Part shown: positions 24,048 to 31,389 of the stretch, piece after piece
Position numbering within the stretch: position 1 is the stretch's first letter
How the letters are laid out: the number at the start of each line of letters is the position of its first letter
NCBI RefSeq assembly: GCF_013131805.1
Contig: NZ_JABJRC010000004.1
Coordinates: 310,001 to 374,000, forward strand
Direction: 5' to 3'
DNA length: 64,000 bases
DNA from: Kribbella sandramycini
Lineage (GTDB): Bacteria; Actinomycetota; Actinomycetes; Propionibacteriales; Kribbellaceae
The notes under the pieces: model-generated
The model's input: only the letters and a program-made list of their open reading frames with translations
Told to the model about the DNA's origin: nothing
Databases searched by the model: none
Program-made: the position numbers and the translations under genes

Positions 24048-24763
24048 TCGATGTGCGTGTGGTCGTTGTGTCCCGGGTAGCCCGGGCCGAAGATGCCGCC
24101 GAAGCCGTGGTTGCGGGCCTGCTTGGCCAGCGTGCAGAGCGAGTGGCTGCCGACCAGGTCGGCGGAGCGGCCGTACAGGTGCTGGCTGTTGGAGGCGCCG
24201 CCGACCGAGTTGTTGCACGGGATGCTGCGGAACCCGCTGGTCACGTTGAGCGGCGCGTCGCCGAGCGCATGCCGTAGGGCCTCGAGCTGCCACATGGTCT
24301 GCAGCGCGTTCGCCTTGGTCGCCGCCTCCGACAGCGGGCCGCCGTCGTAGCCGGAGCCGCCGCAGCCGTCGTCCAGCTCGGCGTAGGTGAAGTGGATCGG
24401 CGTGCAGTCGTCGTCCTGCAGCGCGTAGATCTTCGTGTACGTCGCGGACCCGGCGATCCCGTCCGCGCCGAGCCCGTACGCCGACTGGAACCGCTGGACG
24501 GCGGCCTTGGTGGCCGGTCCGAAGTTCCCGTCGGTGGCCAGGTGGCCGCCGTAGCCGGGGTAGCCGGCGACGCGGATCTGCAACTGCCGCACGTCCTCGC
24601 CGGTCATTCCTTGGCTGAGCGTGCGGCCCCAGGTGTAACAACCGTCGGCGCGGGCCTCGGTCGCCGTGACGATCTGGGTGGTGACGGTGGCGGCGAGCAT
24701 CGCCGCGAACAACAGCAGAATGGCGACCACCCGCGGCAGCGGGCGACCGAGAAGCTGGGACAT
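24002..24763 (-). CDS. Secreted peptidoglycan-binding D-Ala-D-Ala carboxypeptidase-like protein (M15)
   Basis: 253 residues. Residues 1-40 are a signal peptide (RVVAILLLFAAMLAATVTT, then cleavage near ARA-DG). Residues ~45-115 form a PG_binding_1 domain (MTGEDVRQLQIRVAGYPGYG, FGPATKAAVQRFQ). The C-terminal half is a zinc peptidase of family M15A, like the Streptomyces albus G enzyme: ligands in SQHLYGRSADL (H, D) and HNDHTHIDI (H), with an SGFRS strand before them. Probably trims cell-wall peptides outside the cell. The ribosome site CCGGAGGTTGTC precedes the ATG. Its 3' end is copied twice downstream. Confidence 0.88.
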   Translation of the reverse strand: MSQLLGRPLPRVVAILLLFAAMLAATVTTQIVTATEARADGCYTWGRTLSQGMTGEDVRQLQIRVAGYPGYGGHLATDGNFGPATKAAVQRFQSAYGLGADGIAGSATYTKIYALQDDDCTPIHFTYAELDDGCGGSGYDGGPLSEAATKANALQTMWQLEALRHALGDAPLNVTSGFRSIPCNNSVGGASNSQHLYGRSADLVGSHSLCTLAKQARNHGFGGIFGPGYPGHNDHTHIDIRTSNVWDAPNCGI

Positions 24764-24951
24764 GACAACCTCCGGGGCGGTGAAGGAACTCTGTCACCGG
24801 CCAGCATTACGGCAGCATCCACCGGTTGACCAGGGCCAACAAGAAACTTTCTGCCGAACAGGCAACCAAATCCGGAGTCCACCCGGTCAGGCAAGATGTG
24901 ACCATCCAGAACAGCGCGCTGACTCTGCGTGCCGGGGAAACGGGGCCGCCG

Positions 24952-25440
24952 GTGACGACATCCGAGGGTTTCGACGCCTTCGTCGACAGTCGTTCGAGCG
25001 CGCTGCTCCGGACGGCGTACCTCCTCACCCGCGACCACGCCCTGGCCGAGGACCTCTGCCAGACGGCCCTCGCCAAGGCCTGGTTCGCCTGGTCCCGGAT
25101 CGAGGGCGAGAACCCCGAGCCGTACGTCCGGCGGATCCTGATGAACACCTACACGTCGTGGTGGCGGCGCCGCTGGAACAACGAGATCCCCAGCGCGGAG
25201 CTCCCCGACACCGGCGCGAGCACGAGCGCCGAGGACGGCCAGGACCTGTGGGCGGCGCTCGGCCGGCTCCCCCGCCGCCAGCGCGCCGTCCTGGTCCTGC
25301 GCTACTACGAGGACCTGACCGAGACCGAGACCGCTCAGCTGCTCGGCGTCTCGGTCGGGACCGTGAAGAGCCAAGCCAGTAAGGCGCTCGCCAAACTCCG
25401 CCTCGACCCCGCACTGCTCTCCGAGGAGACCTCCCGATGA
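24952..25440 (+). CDS. RNA polymerase sigma factor, SigE-type ECF subfamily
   Basis: About 162 residues from GTG 24952 (TTSEGFDAFVDSRSSALLRT), the usual start for this actinobacterial group; longer in-frame starts at 24898 or 24826 are possible. Region 2: AYLLTRDHALAEDLCQTALA and AWSRIEGENPEPYVRRILMN with the WWRRRWNNE stretch. Region 4: LGRLPRRQRAVLVLRYYEDL then ETAQLLGVSVGTVKSQASKA. Stop overlaps the next gene (ATGA), whose membrane protein is probably its anti-sigma partner. Confidence 0.88.
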   Translation: MTTSEGFDAFVDSRSSALLRTAYLLTRDHALAEDLCQTALAKAWFAWSRIEGENPEPYVRRILMNTYTSWWRRRWNNEIPSAELPDTGASTSAEDGQDLWAALGRLPRRQRAVLVLRYYEDLTETETAQLLGVSVGTVKSQASKALAKLRLDPALLSEETSR

Positions 25441-26852
25441 ACCTCCAGGACCTCCGCACCGAGCTCAGCACGCGCGCCGGCGAGACCGGCGACCACCCCG
25501 ACCTGCTGCCCGGCGTCCGGCAGAAGATCCACCGGACCAAGCAGCGCCGCGCGGCCACCGCCGTCGCCTCGGTCGCCGCCGTGGCCGCCGTCGCGATCGC
25601 CGTCGTCCCAGGCGTCGTCACCAACACCCAGCCCGACCCGTCGAGCACGGCGCCGTCGGACTACGAGCGGGACGGGATCTCCATCCCCGGCCGGATCGGC
25701 GCCGACAAGCTGCTCGGCGGCTGGATCGGCAACCAGAACCAGGACAGGTTCTCCTTCAGCTGGACGCCGACCACCAACCACATCGCCGTCCGGGCGACCT
25801 GTACGACGGAGAGTCAGCGCTCGAAGTCGGTGGAGATCCGGATCGGGCAGCGCGTCGTGGCTACCGCACAGTGCAATGTCGGCGCGACGATCACCGATAC
25901 GTACGGCGAGGAAACGCGGCCCGACTCACCGCTCTGGCTGACCACCCCGGTCGGCCGGAACACCACGGTCACCGCGGACGTCATCGACTCCGACACCCGC
26001 GAGCCCGGCGACAAGACCGCGCGGGTTGCCGTCGGCATCTACAGCACCACCGGCAGCTCCGACTTCCGAGCCGTGCCGCAACCCGGCCCGCGGGACTTCC
26101 AGGACAAGGGCGTCGTCTACCGCCGCCAGGTCGGCGGCGACACGCTGCTCGGCGCGGCCGTCTCCGAACCCGGCGCCAAGGAGGTCCGCTTCCGCTTCAC
26201 CGGGACGGGCGCTCCGCTGAAGCTGCAGCCGTTCTGCACCGCCGACGAGGGCCCGCTGCCGACGGCGTACCCCTACAGCGTTGCGATGTCGATCGACGGG
26301 CAGCCAGAGCTCAGCATGTCCTGCGGCGCGGACTCGACCGATGCGGGCGCAGTCGGCAGCGCCACCTTCGCCGCGGCAGTTCCGGCCGGTCGCGAGGTCG
26401 AGGCGGTCATCAAACTGCGCGACGGCCGCAAGGGCACCTCGACCGTTCCCGACAACGCCTTGCTCGCGCTCGGCGTGTACGCCCAGGGCCCGCAGCGCAC
26501 CGTCGGCGGCGTGCAGTTCGACGAACGGATCGAGATCGGCGGGCGCACCTACCGGTTCGACTCGTTCCGGAGCGCGCCGGGCCCGCAGAAGAAGGTCACG
26601 ATCGATGCGCCGGTGAACCAGGAGTTCGTCCTCGCGTACGGCGGTAAGAACCTCGGCAGCACCGCGCCGGTGCAGGTCCAGGCTCGGGCCGGTACCGAGA
26701 TCGCCAACGGTATCGAGGTCGAGGACGGCAACGACCTCGGCGTCGGCAAGGACGTCATCCCGGCCGGCCCGGCGCGGACGGCCGCCGTGGTGGTCACCCA
26801 GGGCGAGCCGACCGGCGGGACGCTCGCGATCGCGATCTATTTACCGGTCTGA
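25437..26852 (+). CDS. Membrane protein coupled to the sigma factor, putative anti-sigma factor
   Basis: 471 residues. A short cytosolic N-terminus (NLQDLRTELSTRAGETGDHP, HPDLLPGVRQKIHRTKQRR) precedes one membrane helix (residues ~40-60, AVASVAAVAAVAIAVVPGVV) and a long extracytoplasmic beta-rich region. The extracellular part contains three similar ~120-residue units, each starting with a phrase like GADKLLGGWIG / GGDTLLGAAVS / EIGGRTYRFDS and ending with an AVGIY / ALGVY / AIAIY strand. No classical zinc anti-sigma motif is seen, so the regulatory role is inferred from coupling with the sigma gene. Confidence 0.7.
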   Translation: MNLQDLRTELSTRAGETGDHPDLLPGVRQKIHRTKQRRAATAVASVAAVAAVAIAVVPGVVTNTQPDPSSTAPSDYERDGISIPGRIGADKLLGGWIGNQNQDRFSFSWTPTTNHIAVRATCTTESQRSKSVEIRIGQRVVATAQCNVGATITDTYGEETRPDSPLWLTTPVGRNTTVTADVIDSDTREPGDKTARVAVGIYSTTGSSDFRAVPQPGPRDFQDKGVVYRRQVGGDTLLGAAVSEPGAKEVRFRFTGTGAPLKLQPFCTADEGPLPTAYPYSVAMSIDGQPELSMSCGADSTDAGAVGSATFAAAVPAGREVEAVIKLRDGRKGTSTVPDNALLALGVYAQGPQRTVGGVQFDERIEIGGRTYRFDSFRSAPGPQKKVTIDAPVNQEFVLAYGGKNLGSTAPVQVQARAGTEIANGIEVEDGNDLGVGKDVIPAGPARTAAVVVTQGEPTGGTLAIAIYLPV

Positions 26853-27604
26853 CCGAGCCAGGAGTTCAGGTCGGCGGCGTCGGTGAGGAGCTGCTCGGGT
26901 TTGTTGTCCTCGACGAACTCGAGCAGCGCGTTGATCTCGCGGGGGTCGTTCTGCAGGCGGTGCAGGACCTGCCGCCACAACGACTCCCGGGTGGCCAGCG
27001 GGCGGCGGGCGCCGTCGGGCTCCCAGGAGAAGACGTGCACGCTGACCAGCCAGGGCAGCAGCGCCTCCAGCTGATCGAGGCACTCCTCGTCGCCGAGGCC
27101 GACCGGCGGCTGCCAGTACGTCGTCAGGTTCGGGGCGCCGACATCCATCAGCAAGGTGATGGTGGAGTCGATCTCGTCGGTCAACGTGTTGCGGTGGAAC
27201 TCGAGCGCGATCTCGATCCCCGACCCGGCGGCGACCTCCGCCAGCTCGGCCAGGCCGCGGGTGACCGCCATCCGGTCGCCGACGCCGGCCTCCGCCGTAC
27301 CGACGCTGCCGGCCCAGACGCGGATCCGGGGCGCGCCGAGCGCCTCGGCGGTGGCGACGGTCGCGCGCATCTCCTCGCGGTCGGCCGCACCGGCCCGCAG
27401 GTAGGAGCCGTAGGCGGCGATCTCCAGGCCGTGCACGGACGTCAGGTTCCGCACCCGCTTGGCGGTGACCAGGTCGCCGAGCGGCACATGGATGTCACCG
27501 CCCCACTCGATTGCCTTCAGGCCGGCCTTCGCCGCGACCTCCACCACCTCGTCGGCCGGCAACTGCCGAAATGTCACCGAGACCAGACCGGTCCTCACAC
27601 CCAC
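26837..27604 (-). CDS. Sugar phosphate isomerase/epimerase-like TIM-barrel protein
   Basis: 255 residues of the AP-endonuclease-2/xylose-isomerase-like TIM barrel family. Visible features: LVSVTFRQLPADEVVEVAAK, GLKAIEWGGDIHVP (E as metal ligand), VRNLTSVHGLEIAAYGSYL, the ALEFHRNTLTDEI strand with glutamate and histidine, and HVFSWEPDG near the end. Probably a sugar or inositol-type epimerase/isomerase; no partner gene clarifies the substrate. Start GTG 27604, with a second GTG 2 codons later. Overlaps the preceding convergent gene by 16 bases. Confidence 0.82.
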   Translation of the reverse strand: MGVRTGLVSVTFRQLPADEVVEVAAKAGLKAIEWGGDIHVPLGDLVTAKRVRNLTSVHGLEIAAYGSYLRAGAADREEMRATVATAEALGAPRIRVWAGSVGTAEAGVGDRMAVTRGLAELAEVAAGSGIEIALEFHRNTLTDEIDSTITLLMDVGAPNLTTYWQPPVGLGDEECLDQLEALLPWLVSVHVFSWEPDGARRPLATRESLWRQVLHRLQNDPREINALLEFVEDNKPEQLLTDAADLNSWLGQTGK

Positions 27605-27708
27605 GCGTGCCTCCTCAGGTTCACCCCTCTATCCAACCGCATCAGACCGGCCTGTCCACGCGATGAGATCCTCACCACGCCATCTCACGTCATGAGCAAA
27701 CCTCTTGG

Positions 27709-28671
27709 ATGCCACTGACGAGCGGACTTAGGCTGCGGAATGTGCCGGAACAACGCAGAGGGTTCGCCTACGGATTGACCGCGTACCTGCTGTGGGGCCT
27801 GTTCCCGCTGTACTGGCGGCTGCTCGACCACTCGGGCCCGATCGAGCTGCTCGCACACCGGGTGCTCTGGTCGCTGACCACGATCGTGGTACTGGTCGCC
27901 GTCCTGCGGAAGTTCGGCAACGTCCGCGCGCTGCTCCGCGAGCCGCGGCGGCGCTGGGCCCTGGTCGGCGCGGCGTTCCTGATCTCGATCAACTGGGGCA
28001 CGTACATCTACGGCGTCGTCAGCGGCCACGTGGTCGAGACGTCCCTCGGCTACTTCATCACCCCGCTGTTCGCGGTGTTCCTCGGCGTGGTGGTGCTCAA
28101 GGAGCGGCTGCGACCGGCCCAGTGGACGGCGCTCGCGATCGCGTTCCTCGCGGTCGTCGGCCTGGCGATCGAGCACGGCCGGCCGCCGTGGATCGCGATC
28201 GTGCTGACCTTCTCATGGGGGTTCTACGGGCTGATCAAGAAGCGGGCGAACGCCGGCGCCGTCGAGGGGATGGCGATCGAGTCGGGGGCCGTCGTCCCGC
28301 TCGCGCTGGCCGCGATCGTGTTCCTCGGCGTCCGGGGCGACTCGACGGTGACGGATTTCGGGATCGGGTACTTCGTCCTGGTGCTGCTGACCGGGCCGCT
28401 GACCGCCGTCCCGCTGCTGTTCTTCGGCGCGGCCGCGACGCGTATCCCGCTGACGACCCTCGGCCTGCTGAACTACGTCGCCCCGATCCTGCAGTTCATC
28501 TGCGGGGTGACGATCTTCCACGAGCACATGTCACCGATGCGCTGGGCCGGTTTCGGGCTGGTCTGGGTGGCGCTGGTGATCTTCACCGGCGACAGCCTTC
28601 GGCAACGCCGCGTGACGAGCCAGCTCCGATTGGCTACTAAGGGCAACCTAAGCCGTCCGACGTTCACCTGA
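27709..28671 (+). CDS. rarD: EamA-family permease RarD
   Basis: 320-residue, ten-helix member of the drug/metabolite transporter superfamily, RarD type. Diagnostic stretches: GFAYGLTAYLLWGLFPLYWR, HRVLWSLTTIVVLVAVLR, INWGTYIYGVVSGHVVETSLGYF split over helix 3-4, and the final LGLLNYVAPILQFICGV with FHEHMSPMRWAGF. ATG 27709 chosen; GTG 27742 is an alternative nearer the first helix. Its last codons and stop overlap a PHO-box-like repeat controlling the next gene. Confidence 0.88.
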   Translation: MPLTSGLRLRNVPEQRRGFAYGLTAYLLWGLFPLYWRLLDHSGPIELLAHRVLWSLTTIVVLVAVLRKFGNVRALLREPRRRWALVGAAFLISINWGTYIYGVVSGHVVETSLGYFITPLFAVFLGVVVLKERLRPAQWTALAIAFLAVVGLAIEHGRPPWIAIVLTFSWGFYGLIKKRANAGAVEGMAIESGAVVPLALAAIVFLGVRGDSTVTDFGIGYFVLVLLTGPLTAVPLLFFGAAATRIPLTTLGLLNYVAPILQFICGVTIFHEHMSPMRWAGFGLVWVALVIFTGDSLRQRRVTSQLRLATKGNLSRPTFT

Positions 28672-28683
28672 CCTTCACCCAGG
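28662..28683 (+). promoter_or_regulatory. PHO-box-like direct repeat ahead of phoX
   Basis: Two adjacent 11-base units, GTTCACCTGAC (28662-28672) and CTTCACCCAGG (28673-28683), match the 11-base direct-repeat units (GTTCACC core) bound by PhoP in Streptomyces. The site overlaps the rarD stop codon (28669-28671) and ends 30 bases before the phoX GTG. TAAGGT at 28700-28705 could be the -10 element. This fits phosphate-starvation control of a secreted phosphatase. Confidence 0.75.
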
Positions 28684-28712
28684 GCCTGCTTGCCCTCCCT
28701 AAGGTCCCCGGC

Positions 28713-30779
28713 GTGACCAAGTTTCTGCCGCTGCTCAGCCAGCTCGGTACCCGCCATGGTTCCCGCTCGTTCCGCACCTGTGAGATGAAGTGCGCCAACC
28801 AGTGCGACCACGCTCAGCCGAACACGTCCGGTAACGAGCACATCCAGTCCGTCATGCGCTCGGCCTTCACCCGCCGCAACGTGCTGAAGGTGGGCGCCGC
28901 CGGCGCCGCGGCGGCCGGGGTCGCGACCCTGGCCACCAACCTGCCGGCCACCGCAGACCAGCAGACCTACGGCGGCTACCCGCGCGGGAACGGGGACTTC
29001 CCCGGCTTCGCCGGCGGCCACGGCAAGCTGACGCACGGCGTCGTCCCGCCGAACCGCAAGGACGACATCGTCGTCCCGCGCGGCTACCAGCAGGCCGTCA
29101 TCATCGCCTGGGGCGACCCGGTCGAGTACGGCGCGCCGCGGTTCGACGCGCACCGCCAGTCCGCGGCCGCGCAGGCCAAGCAGTTCGGCTACAACAACGA
29201 CTACACGATGATCGTGCCGCTGCGCGACGAGCGGAAGGCGCTGCTGGTCTGCAACCACGAGTACACCGACGAGTACCTGATGTTCCCGACCGGCAAGTAC
29301 GACCTGGCCACCCAGGCCAAGATCGGCATCGCCGCGCACGGGATGTCCGTCGTCCAGCTCGAGCGCGTCGGCCGCAGCGGGCAGTGGCGCCGCGACAAGC
29401 AGCTGTCCCGCTACAACCGCCGGATCACCGCGGCCACCAAGTTCGAGGTGACCGGCCCGGCCGCTGCCGACAGCCGCGTCGGAAAGGTTGCCTACGGCAC
29501 CTTTGGGAACTGCTCCGGCGGCGTCACCCCGTGGGGCACCGTGCTGTCCGGCGAGGAGAACTTCAACGGGTACTACGACGTCAGCGGCACGACGCCGAAG
29601 GAGTACGAGGCGTCGTACAAGCGGTACGGCGTCCCGACCACCGTCACCAAGTCGGCCCGGCAGTGGAGCGTCGTCGACCCGCGTTTCGACCTGACCAAGA
29701 CGCCGACCGAGGTGTTCCGCTCCGGCTGGGTGGTCGAGGTCGACCCGTACGACCCGCACGCCGCGCCGAAGAAGCGGTCCATGCTCGGCCGCCTCAAGCA
29801 CGAGGGCGCCACCACGACGATCACCGCCGACGGGCGGATCGCGGTCTACACCGGTGACGACGAGAAGGGCGAGTACATCTACAAGTTCGTCTCGACCGGC
29901 AAGTACGACCCGGACAACCGCAAGCGCAACTTCGGCCTGCTCGACGAGGGCACGCTCTACGTCGCGAAGTTCACCGGCGACGGCGACGCCGACGGCCTGT
30001 ACGACGGCGTCGGCCAGTGGATCCCGCTGACCAGTGACAAGAAGTCCTTCGTCGACGGGATGTCGGTCGCCGATGTCCTGATCGACACCCGGATCGCGGC
30101 CGACAAGGTCTCGCCGACCCGGATGGACCGCCCGGAGGACGTCGAGCGCAACCCGGTCAACGGCCGGGTCTACGCCGCGCTGACCAACAACGACAAGCGC
30201 GGCGGCGCCCACGCGCTCGACGAGGCCAACCCGATCGGCACCTCGCACGTCCGCGAGAAGCTCGGCGGCCCGCTGATCGAGAAGGCCGGTAACCGCAACG
30301 GCTACATCCTGGAGATCACCGAGGAGGGCGACGACGCGGCCAAGACCGGCTTCTTCTGGACCCTGTTCCTGGTCTGCGGCGACCCGGCCGCCCAGGAGAC
30401 CTACTTCGGCGGCTTCGACAAGTCCAAGGTGAGCCCGATCTCCTGCCCGGACAACGTCGCCTTCGACGGCGCCGGCAATCTGTGGATCTCCACCGACGGC
30501 AACGTCCTCGGCTCGAACGACGGTATCTTCACCGTCCCGGTCGCCGGCCCGAACCGCGGCCAGGTCAAGCAGTTCCTCTCCGTGCCGTTCGGCGCCGAGG
30601 CCTGCGGCCCGCTGGTCTCCGAAGACGACAAGACCGCCTTCGTCGCCGTCCAGCACCCGGGCGAAACCGACGACGCCACCTTCGAGAAGCCCACCTCCAC
30701 CTGGCCCCACACCGACCGGTTCCCCCGCCCCGCGATCGCCTGCGTCTGGCGCCACGACGGCGCCCGCGTCGGCAGCTGA
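28713..30779 (+). CDS. phoX: PhoX-family alkaline phosphatase (Tat-exported)
   Basis: 688-residue calcium/iron-type phosphatase of the PhoX (DUF839) family, releasing phosphate from organic esters outside the cell. GTG start. A 49-residue cytosolic-looking leader (with CEMKCANQC) precedes a twin-arginine signal (FTRRNVLKVGAAGAAAAGVA). The mature part begins near GGYPRGNGDFPGF. Family motifs include LVCNHEYTDEYLMF, GTFGNCSGGVTPWGTVLSGE-EN, GRLKHEGATTTI, VYTGDDEKGEYIYKF, RPEDVERNPVNGRVYAALTN and CPDNVAFDGAGNLWISTDG. Regulated by the PHO-box-like repeat just upstream. Confidence 0.93.
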   Translation: MTKFLPLLSQLGTRHGSRSFRTCEMKCANQCDHAQPNTSGNEHIQSVMRSAFTRRNVLKVGAAGAAAAGVATLATNLPATADQQTYGGYPRGNGDFPGFAGGHGKLTHGVVPPNRKDDIVVPRGYQQAVIIAWGDPVEYGAPRFDAHRQSAAAQAKQFGYNNDYTMIVPLRDERKALLVCNHEYTDEYLMFPTGKYDLATQAKIGIAAHGMSVVQLERVGRSGQWRRDKQLSRYNRRITAATKFEVTGPAAADSRVGKVAYGTFGNCSGGVTPWGTVLSGEENFNGYYDVSGTTPKEYEASYKRYGVPTTVTKSARQWSVVDPRFDLTKTPTEVFRSGWVVEVDPYDPHAAPKKRSMLGRLKHEGATTTITADGRIAVYTGDDEKGEYIYKFVSTGKYDPDNRKRNFGLLDEGTLYVAKFTGDGDADGLYDGVGQWIPLTSDKKSFVDGMSVADVLIDTRIAADKVSPTRMDRPEDVERNPVNGRVYAALTNNDKRGGAHALDEANPIGTSHVREKLGGPLIEKAGNRNGYILEITEEGDDAAKTGFFWTLFLVCGDPAAQETYFGGFDKSKVSPISCPDNVAFDGAGNLWISTDGNVLGSNDGIFTVPVAGPNRGQVKQFLSVPFGAEACGPLVSEDDKTAFVAVQHPGETDDATFEKPTSTWPHTDRFPRPAIACVWRHDGARVGS

Positions 30780-30789
30780 CACCGCTTCG

Positions 30790-30819
30790 AGTGGCCCGGC
30801 AGAACACTGCCGGGCCACT
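30790..30819 (+). terminator. Terminator hairpin after phoX
   Basis: A perfect 13-bp stem (30790-30802 with 30807-30819) around the loop AACA, 11 bases after the phoX stop. G/C-rich, with no T run. The next gene's predicted -35 element begins on its last bases. Confidence 0.8.
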
Positions 30820-30850
30820 TGACCAGCCCTATTCAGGACATTTAGTATCC
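30819..30850 (+). promoter_or_regulatory. Promoter and overlapping palindromic operator of the Rrf2 gene
   Basis: TTGACC (30819-30824) and TAGTAT (30843-30848), 18 bases apart, look like a sigma-A promoter. Transcription would start about at the ATG (30856), and no ribosome site precedes the gene, so a leaderless mRNA is likely. GGACATTTAGTATCC (30836-30850), an imperfect palindrome with GGACAT as its perfect half, covers the -10. A related palindrome lies at 31375-31389 at the next gene. Confidence 0.6.
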
Positions 30851-30855
30851 AGATT

Positions 30856-31338
30856 ATGAAGATGAACGAGGGCGTCGAATGGGCGATGCACAGCTGTGTG
30901 AACCTCAGCTGGATCCCCGGCCGGGCGGTCACCGCCAAGCACCTCGCCGCCTTCTACGACCTGCCGACGGCGTACCTGAACAAGCAGCTGCAGGCGCTGG
31001 CCCGGGCCGGCATCCTGACCTCGACGTCAGGGCCGAAGGGCGGCTTCCAGCTGGCCCGGGATCCGGAGCGGATCAGCCTGCTCGACATCGTCGTCGCGAT
31101 CGACGGCGCCGAGGACGCCTTCCGCTGCCGCGAGATCCTCAAGGACGGCCCGGGCGCGGACCCGAAGGCCGACTACGTCCAGATCTGCCAGATCTCCCAG
31201 GCGATGCGCGGCGCCGAGCTCACCTATCGCCGCGAGCTGGCCGGGCGGACGATCGCCGAGATCGCCGACCGCGTCGTCGGCGCCAACCCGGCCGCCCCGG
31301 AGAACGTGCGGCGCCGGTTCGACAACCTCAAATCCTGA
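30856..31338 (+). CDS. Rrf2-family transcriptional regulator
   Basis: 160-residue winged-helix regulator. The DNA-binding part is residues 1-75: MNEGVEWAMHSCVNLSWIPG, AVTAKHLAAFYDLPTAYLNKQL (recognition helix) and the wing LTSTSGPKGGFQLARDPERI. Cysteines at about 14, 92 and 113 do not follow the close three-cysteine cluster-binding pattern of IscR/NsrR, though a redox role is still possible. The C-terminal helix is EIADRVVGANPAAPENVRRR. It is followed 38 bases later by an MFS pump with a matching operator-like palindrome, so it probably represses that pump and itself. Confidence 0.88.
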   Translation: MKMNEGVEWAMHSCVNLSWIPGRAVTAKHLAAFYDLPTAYLNKQLQALARAGILTSTSGPKGGFQLARDPERISLLDIVVAIDGAEDAFRCREILKDGPGADPKADYVQICQISQAMRGAELTYRRELAGRTIAEIADRVVGANPAAPENVRRRFDNLKS

Positions 31339-31374
31339 TCCACCCCATCGCGTCTTTTCTCAGGAAGTGATTCT

Positions 31375-31389
31375 GGATGTTTAATGTCC
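31375..31389. promoter_or_regulatory. Second Rrf2 operator candidate, over the MFS start codon
   Basis: GGATGTTTAATGTCC, whose reverse complement (GGACATTAAACATCC) matches the site at 30836 at 12 of 15 positions. Taken together the two suggest the palindrome GGACAT-TTA-ATGTCC. It overlaps the MFS start codon (31377), so binding would also block translation initiation or early elongation. Confidence 0.55.
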
